Positions 1-5,193 of a stretch of 5,193 bases of DNA are shown piece after piece. A program made the position numbers and the translations under genes. Numbering within the stretch: position 1 is the first letter of the stretch; each line of letters opens with the position of its first letter. Origin of the DNA: Nitrospirota bacterium (GTDB lineage Bacteria > Nitrospirota > Thermodesulfovibrionia > Thermodesulfovibrionales > SM23-35); contig JAGSYM010000102.1 of assembly GCA_018262395.1 (NCBI GenBank), forward strand, positions 1-5,193, in the 5' to 3' direction. The notes under the pieces are model-generated. The model ran no database searches, was not told the DNA's origin, and saw only the letters and a program-made list of their open reading frames with translations.

Positions 1-1
1 G

Positions 2-1291
2 GCTGCACTTGATGCAATACTCCGTGAAGTGGTCGCTACGCTTAATACAGGAGAAAAAGATATCTCCAGAGAAATTGCGGGTGCCTTTAATGATATAGAG
101 AAGAACCTTGTAAGAAATATGATTCTCAATGATAACATAAGGGCTGATGGCAGGACCCCTGACCAGATACGTCCGATCAGTGCTGAGGTTGGTTTATTAC
201 CAAGGACGCACGGTTCTTCCTTTTTTACCAGGGGAGAGACACAGTGCCTTGCTGTTGTGACCCTTGGCACATCTGATGATGAACAGAGAATTGACTCTCT
301 TGACGGAGAAACTTTCAAAACATTTATGCTTCACTATAATTTCCCTCCATTCAGTGTCGGAGAGGTAAAACCCCTCAGATCTCCGGGAAGAAGAGAGATA
401 GGTCACGGGATACTGGCTGAAAGGGCTTTGAGCGCTGTTATGCCGAGCAAGACTGAGTTCCCCTATACCGTCAGGATAGTCTCTGACATTCTGGAATCCA
501 ACGGGTCCTCTTCTATGGCCACAGTATGCGGCGGAACTCTTGCTTTGATGGACGCAGGGGTACCGATAAAGGCACCTGTTGCCGGCATCGCGATGGGGCT
601 TATCAAAGAAGGGGAAAAGGTGGTTGTTCTCACCGACATCCTCGGACTTGAGGACCACCTGGGTGACATGGACTTTAAGGTTACCGGTACTGAAAACGGC
701 ATTACTGCATTCCAGATGGATACGAAAATAGGCGGTATATCGCGTGAAATCATGGAAAAAGCCCTTGAGCAGGCAAGACAGGGAAGGCTTTTTATCCTGG
801 GAAAGATCAGGGAAACTCTTGAGTCGCCGCGTACTTCCCTTGCCAAACATGCACCGAGAATCTATACCATGCAGATAAAACAGGACAAAATACGTGATGT
901 CATAGGAACCGGCGGCAAGATAATCAGGGGCATAATAGAGCAGACCGGCGTAAAGATCAATATAGATGATTCCGGGCTGATCAATATCGCTGCTGCTGAT
1001 GGTGAAGCAGCCCAGAAGGCCATAGATATCATCAATAATATTACGGCTGAGGCAGAACTAGGCAAGATATATATGGGCAAGGTCAAGAGGATAATGGATT
1101 TCGGCGCGTTCGTTGAAATCATTCCTGGAACAGAAGGTCTTGTCCATATCTCCCAGCTTTCTGACAAGAGAGTCGCAAAGGTCACAGATGAGGTCAATGA
1201 AGGCGATGAGATCCTTGTTAAGGTAATAGAGATAGACAAAACAGGCCGGATCCGGTTAAGCAGAAAAGAAGCGATGCAGGAGAAAACCTGA
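2..1291 (+). CDS. pnp: Polyribonucleotide nucleotidyltransferase (PNPase), C-terminal part, 5'-truncated by the window edge
   Basis: PNPase is a phosphorolytic 3'-to-5' exoribonuclease of mRNA decay that works in the cytoplasm as a ring-shaped trimer. The frame is open from base 2, giving about 429 of the usual ~700 residues; the first RNase PH core lies off the window. The GTG at 29 is an internal valine codon, not a start. Domains in order: the end of the all-helical linker; the second, catalytic RNase PH core (about 134-838) with FFTRGETQ and the NGSSSMA phosphate-binding loop (serines at 506-514); a KH domain (about 875-1048) with its GXXG loop as GTGG (905-916); and an S1 domain (about 1064-1273). 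The stretch DHLGDMDFK matches the catalytic site of the E. coli enzyme: D486, D492 and K494 correspond to codons at 653, 671 and 677. The protein ends just after S1 without a long tail. Every key residue visible is intact, so I infer an active enzyme. A terminator follows 34 bases after the stop. Confidence 0.98.
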   Translation, partial: AALDAILREVVATLNTGEKDISREIAGAFNDIEKNLVRNMILNDNIRADGRTPDQIRPISAEVGLLPRTHGSSFFTRGETQCLAVVTLGTSDDEQRIDSLDGETFKTFMLHYNFPPFSVGEVKPLRSPGRREIGHGILAERALSAVMPSKTEFPYTVRIVSDILESNGSSSMATVCGGTLALMDAGVPIKAPVAGIAMGLIKEGEKVVVLTDILGLEDHLGDMDFKVTGTENGITAFQMDTKIGGISREIMEKALEQARQGRLFILGKIRETLESPRTSLAKHAPRIYTMQIKQDKIRDVIGTGGKIIRGIIEQTGVKINIDDSGLINIAAADGEAAQKAIDIINNITAEAELGKIYMGKVKRIMDFGAFVEIIPGTEGLVHISQLSDKRVAKVTDEVNEGDEILVKVIEIDKTGRIRLSRKEAMQEKT

Positions 1292-1308
1292 CAGCCGGCT
1301 GATCGCTT
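1269..1308 (+). other. Inverted repeats around the pnp stop codon, possible mRNA 3' structure
   Basis: A 7-base arm AAGCGAT (1269-1275) inside the last pnp codons is perfectly complementary to ATCGCTT (1302-1308) beyond the stop. Between the arms lie CAGG/CCTG (1277-1280 and 1287-1290, loop of 6) and the perfect 10-base palindrome CAGCCGGCTG (1292-1301), which starts directly after TGA. Together these could fold as a small branched structure enclosing the stop codon. The pairing is seen in the sequence; any function, such as protecting the 3' end or guiding processing, is inference. Short inverted repeats of this size also occur by chance. Confidence 0.3.
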
Positions 1309-1324
1309 ATAACAGTGTGTTTTG

Positions 1325-1349
1325 AGGGGATATCAGTATCCCCTTTTTT
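1325..1349 (+). terminator. Rho-independent terminator downstream of pnp
   Basis: A perfect 8-base-pair stem, AGGGGATA (1325-1332) with TATCCCCT (1337-1344), closes a 4-base loop TCAG and runs straight into six Ts (1344-1349). This is the standard form of an intrinsic terminator. It lies 34 bases after the pnp stop on the same strand, so it should end the pnp transcript and separate it from the M16 gene. There is no A-run on the left side that would make it work equally well on the minus strand. Confidence 0.88.
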
Positions 1350-1375
1350 CATTTCAGGAATTTGTCAGTGCAGTC

Positions 1376-1398
1376 TAAATAAAGGGGACATTGATTTA
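1376..1398. repeat. AAGGGGACA motif between short inverted arms, possible dispersed-repeat remnant
   Basis: AAGGGGACA (1382-1390) sits between TAAAT (1376-1380) and its complement ATTTA (1394-1398). From memory, similar AAAGGGGACA stretches recur between genes in Nitrospirota and deltaproteobacterial genomes, sometimes near REP-associated transposases. With one copy in this window I cannot show that it is repeated. It may be an end of, or a neighbour to, the palindromic block that follows. Confidence 0.25.
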
Positions 1399-1400
1399 TA

Positions 1401-1473
1401 AAATCCCTTCTAACCTCTCTTTTCCAAAGGAGGAATAATTCCCATCTTTGCATAGAGGGGTGATGGGAGATTT
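1401..1473. repeat. Imperfect palindromic intergenic repeat-like element
   Basis: The block has nested inverted repeats. Outer arms AAATCCC (1401-1407) and GGGAGATTT (1465-1473) pair except for one extra base. Inside the left half, CCTC-T-CTTT (1414-1422) pairs with AAAGGAGG (1426-1433) around a 3-base loop with one bulge. In the right half, TCCCATC (1440-1446) pairs exactly with GATGGGA (1462-1468); this pair shares bases with the outer arms, so the two are alternative folds. The left arm is pyrimidine-rich and the right arm purine-rich. The layout resembles the common CCCCC...CTTT...AAAGGGGG intergenic palindromes (small MITE-like or REP-like elements) of many environmental bacteria, here with substitutions that suggest an old, decayed copy. 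That identity is inferred from memory of such elements; no ORF or transposase is associated with it. Confidence 0.45.
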
Positions 1474-1524
1474 GTCTGAATGATGTGCATTCTAGTATGA
1501 GACTTTTAATATGTTTGAAATATT

Positions 1525-1528
1525 GAGG
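1525..1528 (+). promoter_or_regulatory. Shine-Dalgarno sequence of the M16 peptidase gene
   Basis: GAGG (within TTGAGGAA) ends 8 bases before the ATG at 1537, which is good spacing for ribosome binding. It supports that ATG as the start, which is also the first ATG after the in-frame stop at 1516-1518. It is the only clear Shine-Dalgarno sequence among the three gene starts in this window. Confidence 0.7.
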
Positions 1529-1536
1529 AAACGCTA

Positions 1537-2781
1537 ATGTTTGTTAAAGAATATCTGGAAAATGGCATCCCCGTGGTAATGGAGTCTTTTAAAAATGTCC
1601 GTTCTGTTGCCCTCGGCGTGTGGGTCAAGGTTGGCTCACGTTACGAGACGCCGGCCATGAACGGGATATCTCATTTTCTGGAGCACATGTTTTTTAAGGG
1701 CACAAAGAAGCGCTCACCCAAGGATATAGCAGTTGAGATTGATTCAATGGGGGGTGACCTCAATGCCTTTACGTCGAGGGAAAATACCGCATTTTACATT
1801 AAGGTACTTGATGAATATCTCGAAAAGGGTGTTGATCTGCTTTCGGATATCTTTGTTCATTCCACATTTCCTGAAGATGAACTGGCAAAAGAAAAAAAGA
1901 TCATAAAGGAAGAGGTCAAGATGGTTGAGGACACGCCTGATGACTATATCCATGATCTTTTTAATCAGACTATATGGGGTGACGAAGGCCTGGGCCAGTC
2001 GATTCTCGGACGGAGGGAGACGATAGCTTCCTTTACGCGGGAGGATTTAATCCGTCATATAAGTAAATATTATGGGACAAAGGATATCATTATCTCCTGT
2101 GCCGGGAAATTTCAGCCTGCGAAACTTATTGGATTGCTGGGTGAGCGTTTCGGGGGACTGAGGAGGGGCTCAGAGCCCAGGAAGGGTCTGCCCCCTAAGT
2201 TCAAAAGTGATGTGAAGGTATATACCAAGGATATTTCCGAAGCGCATATCTGCATCGGGGTGCCTTCGGTTTCACAGACAAGTGAAGACAGGTACGCCCT
2301 GTTTGTGCTCAATACATTATTGGGTGGAGGTGTCAGTTCACGCCTTTTTCAGGAAATAAGGGAAAACAGGGGTCTGGCTTATTCTGTATATTCGTATACA
2401 TCCATGTACATAGATACTGGTTTGTGGGGTGTCTATGCCGGAGTCAGCAAAAAACGGATAAGAGAAGTTGCTGAACTCATTATCCATGAAATGCTTTCCT
2501 TAAAAGATACCCTTACAGAGGAAGAGCTTGATAAGGCAAAAAGGCATCTTAAGGGCAATATGATCCTTGGCCTTGAATCAACCAACAGCCGTATGAACAA
2601 TATTGCCCGTCAGGAGATCAATTTTGGCAGGTATATTTCTCCGGATGAAATCAGCAAGGCTGTGGAAACGGTCAGCATGAAGCAGTTAAAAGAGCTTTCA
2701 GAGAGATTGCTGATGAAAAAATCGTTATCGATTACTGCTTACGGCCCTATTCAAAAGGACGTCCTCGACGGCATTCTTTGA
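1537..2781 (+). CDS. M16 family zinc metallopeptidase (M16B, processing-peptidase-like)
   Basis: This 414-residue protein belongs to the single-module (M16B) branch of the pitrilysin/insulinase superfamily, related to the beta subunit of mitochondrial processing peptidase and to B. subtilis MlpA (YmxG). The inverted zinc motif HXXEH is seen as HFLEH (H46, E49, H50). The third ligand is most likely E126 in KEEVKMVED, at the family's usual 76-residue distance from the second histidine. The N-terminal domain covers about residues 10-160, with the conserved GGDLNAFTSRENTAFY (72-87). The inactive-type C-terminal domain covers about 165-350 and contains LLGGGVSSRLFQEIRENRGL and the RGLAYS segment (R278, Y282) conserved in active members. 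Length is normal and no signal peptide is visible, so I infer a cytoplasmic, dimeric clamshell peptidase for peptides or unfolded segments; the substrate is unknown. It follows the pnp terminator and probably heads a unit with the TPR and ispE genes. Confidence 0.95.
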   Translation: MFVKEYLENGIPVVMESFKNVRSVALGVWVKVGSRYETPAMNGISHFLEHMFFKGTKKRSPKDIAVEIDSMGGDLNAFTSRENTAFYIKVLDEYLEKGVDLLSDIFVHSTFPEDELAKEKKIIKEEVKMVEDTPDDYIHDLFNQTIWGDEGLGQSILGRRETIASFTREDLIRHISKYYGTKDIIISCAGKFQPAKLIGLLGERFGGLRRGSEPRKGLPPKFKSDVKVYTKDISEAHICIGVPSVSQTSEDRYALFVLNTLLGGGVSSRLFQEIRENRGLAYSVYSYTSMYIDTGLWGVYAGVSKKRIREVAELIIHEMLSLKDTLTEEELDKAKRHLKGNMILGLESTNSRMNNIARQEINFGRYISPDEISKAVETVSMKQLKELSERLLMKKSLSITAYGPIQKDVLDGIL

Positions 2782-2813
2782 ACTAATAAATTCTTTTATG
2801 TCATAATAAATAA

Positions 2814-4511
2814 ATGAGGTCATTTTTATCCGCGATATCCCTGTTTTTTCTGTTTTCCACATCTGTTTTTGGCCAGGCAACCCCTGCTGAAAAGGTTTCT
2901 GAGCCTTCATATGAGTCGCATTATCACTATATCCTTGGCTACCAGGCGTCCCTTTCCAATGATTGGGAAGAGGCCCTCAAGAATTATAATAAGGCGCTGG
3001 AATTTGACCCACGGTCAATTTACCTGAAAACCCAGATTGCCTATGCATTCTACCATTTGGGAAAAGCATCCGAAGCAGTTGCTCTCCTTGAAGAAATATT
3101 GAAAGAAAACCCTGATGACATATACACCCTTCGTCTTGCTGGTGAACTTTATAAAAGCCAGAGAAGGCTTCAAGAGGCTATAACAATCTATCAGAGAATT
3201 GTAAAGATTGATCCCGGGAACAATAACGCTGTTTTTATTCTCGGAGGACTCTATTATTATAACAATGAAGTTGATACCTCTGTTGAAATCCTTGAAAACC
3301 TCCTTAAAAAGGAACCAGAGGCTTTTCAGGCCCTTGAACTTCTTGGGGCCATTTATATGGACAGGAAGGAATATGAAAAAGCAGCAGTATACCTGCAAAA
3401 GGCGGTTGTTGTTAACCCGGATCTTGAGGGTGCATATTTCAAGCTCGGAGTGTTAAGTGAAATCAGGGATGATCTGGCAGGGGCATTGGAGAATTATGAC
3501 AAGGCACTTTCCCTCAATCCCCATAATTCCGATGCCAGGGAAAGGATTGTTGAGGTCTACCTGAAAATGAAAGACAGCGGCAAGGCATTGGAGGCATTAA
3601 AGGCCCTAAGCAGACAGAACCCGGCGAATGCTGAGATACATGTCAGGACAGGCATGCTCTATTTTTCGGAAAAACAGTATGATAGCGCTCTTAAGGAGTT
3701 AAGGACTGCGGTGGAGGAATCACCGGAAAGCATTAGAGTCCGTTATTACCTTGCCCTTGTCCTGGAAGAAATGGGAATGCATGACGAAGCAGTCGTTGAG
3801 CTGAAAAAGATACTGGAGAAAGACCCCAAGAATATCAATGCATTCCTGCATCTTGCGTATATTTATTCAAAGATGCAAAGGGATGAAGATGCCATAAAGT
3901 TATATGAGGAGATACTTGAGTTTGAAAAAGAAAACCCTGAAATTTACCTGTATCTGGCTAATACACATGTGAAGCTCCGGGATTATGCTAAGGCGGAATC
4001 AGTCCTTACCAGCGCGCTTTTAAAGTTCGGAGCAAATGACGCATTGCATTTCAATCTTGCTGTTGTATATGAAAAGACCGGCAGATTTGACGCTATGGTG
4101 GATGAGTTGAAGAGGGCCATTGAAATCAATCCCAAAAATGCGGACGCGCTAAACTATCTTGGGTATTCATATGCTGACAAAAATATCAGGCTTTCGGAGG
4201 CTTACGAACTCGTTGCCCGTGCGCTTGAGATTAAGCCTGATGACGGTTATATCATTGACAGCCTTGGCTGGGTGTATTACAGACAGGGGAAATACGATCT
4301 GGCCCTTCAAAACCTCAGGAAGGCCGCTGAGCTAACTAAAGACGACCCTGTAGTTTTGGAGCATCTTGGCGATGTACACAAGGAACTCGGTGAATCTGAG
4401 AGGGCAATTGAATACTGGGAGAAGGCCTTGCCGTTTTCGGCAAAAGAAGAAGGCTTGAAAGATAGGGTTGAGCAGAAGATCCAAGGCTTGAAATCTATTA
4501 TGCTGAAATGA
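2814..4511 (+). CDS. Exported tetratricopeptide repeat protein (about 15 TPRs), upstream of ispE
   Basis: The 565-residue protein starts with a likely Sec signal peptide: MRSF, a hydrophobic core (about residues 5-16), then SVFG|QA as a plausible cleavage site near residue 20. It contains no cysteine, so it is not a lipoprotein. From residue 35 to 546 it is TPR helical pairs: twelve consecutive 34-residue units (35-442), one of 36 (443-478), then two more of 34. Most units end in a NP, DP or EP turn. The segment NADALNYLGYSYADKN through DSLGWVYYRQGKYD (442-495) is typical of the TPR proteins found beside lolB and ispE in Proteobacteria. TPR arrays bind partner proteins; a periplasmic scaffold role is inference and the partner is unknown. 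The ATG is firm because a TAA stop directly precedes it in frame. No Shine-Dalgarno is visible upstream. The gap to the M16 gene is 32 bases, suggesting cotranscription. Confidence 0.9.
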   Translation: MRSFLSAISLFFLFSTSVFGQATPAEKVSEPSYESHYHYILGYQASLSNDWEEALKNYNKALEFDPRSIYLKTQIAYAFYHLGKASEAVALLEEILKENPDDIYTLRLAGELYKSQRRLQEAITIYQRIVKIDPGNNNAVFILGGLYYYNNEVDTSVEILENLLKKEPEAFQALELLGAIYMDRKEYEKAAVYLQKAVVVNPDLEGAYFKLGVLSEIRDDLAGALENYDKALSLNPHNSDARERIVEVYLKMKDSGKALEALKALSRQNPANAEIHVRTGMLYFSEKQYDSALKELRTAVEESPESIRVRYYLALVLEEMGMHDEAVVELKKILEKDPKNINAFLHLAYIYSKMQRDEDAIKLYEEILEFEKENPEIYLYLANTHVKLRDYAKAESVLTSALLKFGANDALHFNLAVVYEKTGRFDAMVDELKRAIEINPKNADALNYLGYSYADKNIRLSEAYELVARALEIKPDDGYIIDSLGWVYYRQGKYDLALQNLRKAAELTKDDPVVLEHLGDVHKELGESERAIEYWEKALPFSAKEEGLKDRVEQKIQGLKSIMLK

Positions 4512-4548
4512 TCCTGACCTCTGTATATTGTCTGAACTCTCTTATAAA

Positions 4549-5193
4549 ATGAAAATTTCGCTTAAGGCCCCTGCAAAAATAAACTGGTTTCTGTCTGTTT
4601 TAAATAAAAGGGAGGACGGCTATCACAATATTATCAGTCCCATGCAGTGCGTGGACCTTTTCGACACGCTCTCCTTTGAAGAAGCTGAAGAGCTACGCGT
4701 GCTGTCTGACCTGGATATCCCTGCAGAGATGAACCTCGTCCACAAGGCAGCAGTTTTGCTCAAAAAGGTTTCCTTGCATAAGTCCGGTGCAATGATTGAA
4801 CTGAAGAAGAATATTCCGGTTGCTGCAGGACTCGGGGGGGGTAGCAGTGACGCAGCATATACTCTCATCGGCCTCAACAGGCTGTGGGGGCTGAACTTTG
4901 ACAAGGGTGTCCTCATGAGGCTTGCCGCTGAGCTCGGGTCTGATGTGCCTTTTTTTCTAGCAGGACCGCTTGCGCTTATTGAAGGACGCGGCGAAAGAGT
5001 GACGGAACTAAGTACGGAAGGGTCAATGATTATCCTGCTGGTAAAGCCTGAAATAGCAGTTTCCACTTCCTGGGCGTACAATTTGTTTGAAACAAGGTTG
5101 ACAAAAAAACCTGTTGATATTAAACTTTTCTGTCAAGCTCTTGTCAGAAAAAACTTTGCTTTTTTGCGCGATACTGTATTTAATGACCTGGAA
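4549..5193 (+). CDS. ispE: 4-diphosphocytidyl-2-C-methyl-D-erythritol kinase, 3'-truncated by the window edge
   Basis: IspE phosphorylates the 2-hydroxyl of CDP-methylerythritol with ATP, the fourth step of the MEP route to isopentenyl diphosphate; it is cytoplasmic. The window gives the first 215 of about 285 residues, open to the last base. Seen: the N-terminal APAKINWFL with K10 (E. coli catalytic K10), the substrate-binding DGYHNI (23-28), the GHMP-kinase ATP loop PVAAGLGGGSSDAA (90-103), GSDVPFFL with D132 (E. coli catalytic D141), GRGE (146-149), and NDLE at the cut end, which begins the conserved C-terminal block. All expected residues are present. The ATG at 4549 is chosen because the family's first strand begins within three codons of it. 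It lies 37 bases after the TPR stop with no clear Shine-Dalgarno or terminator between, so transcription from upstream is likely. Confidence 0.97.
   Translation, partial: MKISLKAPAKINWFLSVLNKREDGYHNIISPMQCVDLFDTLSFEEAEELRVLSDLDIPAEMNLVHKAAVLLKKVSLHKSGAMIELKKNIPVAAGLGGGSSDAAYTLIGLNRLWGLNFDKGVLMRLAAELGSDVPFFLAGPLALIEGRGERVTELSTEGSMIILLVKPEIAVSTSWAYNLFETRLTKKPVDIKLFCQALVRKNFAFLRDTVFNDLE
4834..4841 (+). repeat. Eight-G homopolymer in the ispE ATP-binding loop codons
   Basis: Eight consecutive Gs encode the glycine run of the GLGGGSS loop through the codons GGG GGG GGT. The reading frame is intact across it. Such tracts can slip in replication or be misread by some sequencing methods; nothing here shows that slippage occurs or is used. 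Confidence 0.6.

Noticed and set aside
29..31. GTG at 29 as a start codon for the first gene
   Set aside because: The frame is open upstream to the window edge and the residues there continue the PNPase linker helix, so the gene starts outside the window.
197..850. Antisense open frames of 217 and 127 residues opposite pnp
   Set aside because: They lie wholly opposite strongly conserved PNPase codons, have low-complexity, family-free translations and no ribosome binding context. They are shadows of the real gene.
862..1239. Antisense 125-residue frame opposite the PNPase KH and S1 domains
   Set aside because: The translation is rich in Ser, Ile and Leu and looks like reverse-strand output of the coding frame. 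No domain is recognisable.
1472..1501. Possible promoter for the M16 gene: TTGTCT (1472-1477) with TAGTAT (1493-1498) or TATGAG (1496-1501)
   Set aside because: Spacing is 15 or 18 bases and both boxes match the sigma-70 consensus only partly. A promoter is expected after the pnp terminator, but these bases are not convincing enough to list.
1292..1536. Mobile element, tRNA or CRISPR array in the largest intergenic gap
   Set aside because: There is no transposase, no cloverleaf and no regularly spaced direct repeats; only the terminator and inverted-repeat structures are supported.
3208..3456. 82-residue plus-strand frame inside the TPR gene
   Set aside because: It is out of frame within a continuous TPR array and shows no recognisable family.
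4623..5081. Antisense 152-residue frame opposite ispE
   Set aside because: The ispE frame on the plus strand is unmistakable; the serine-rich antisense translation is its shadow.

Overview
The window looks like a bacterial chromosomal housekeeping segment. It has moderate GC content, all four genes lie on the plus strand, and spacing is tight except for one 245-base gap. Gene content and the style of the intergenic repeat would suit a Gram-negative anaerobe of the Nitrospirota or Desulfobacterota kind. That placement is inference from gene order and general appearance, not from a marker gene.

Layout: (1) 2-1291 is the C-terminal part of polynucleotide phosphorylase (pnp): second RNase PH core, KH domain and S1 domain. 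Its N-terminal half lies upstream of the window. (2) 1292-1536 is non-coding. It holds a small inverted repeat around the pnp stop, a clear intrinsic terminator at 1325-1349, an AAGGGGACA-type motif, an imperfect palindromic repeat-like block at 1401-1473, and the ribosome binding site of the next gene. (3) 1537-2781 is a complete M16B zinc metallopeptidase with an intact HXXEH motif. (4) 2814-4511 is a complete exported protein made almost entirely of about 15 tetratricopeptide repeats. (5) 4549-5193 is the first 215 codons of ispE, a GHMP kinase of the MEP isoprenoid pathway, cut by the window end.

How they fit together: the M16 peptidase next to pnp is a familiar arrangement (pnpA and mlpA/ymxG lie close together in Bacillus subtilis). 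A TPR protein just upstream of ispE recalls the TPR-lolB-ispE order of many Beta- and Gammaproteobacteria, but here there is no room for lolB. The terminator separates pnp from a probable M16-TPR-ispE transcription unit with gaps of only 32 and 37 bases. The four products do not form one obvious pathway. They act in RNA turnover, protein processing, a periplasmic scaffold role and isoprenoid precursor synthesis.

I see no sign of an undescribed defence, mobile or biosynthetic system. The items most worth a second look are the palindromic intergenic block, the very regular TPR array, and small translation-related oddities (a start-stop overlap ahead of the M16 gene and two genes without a visible Shine-Dalgarno sequence).
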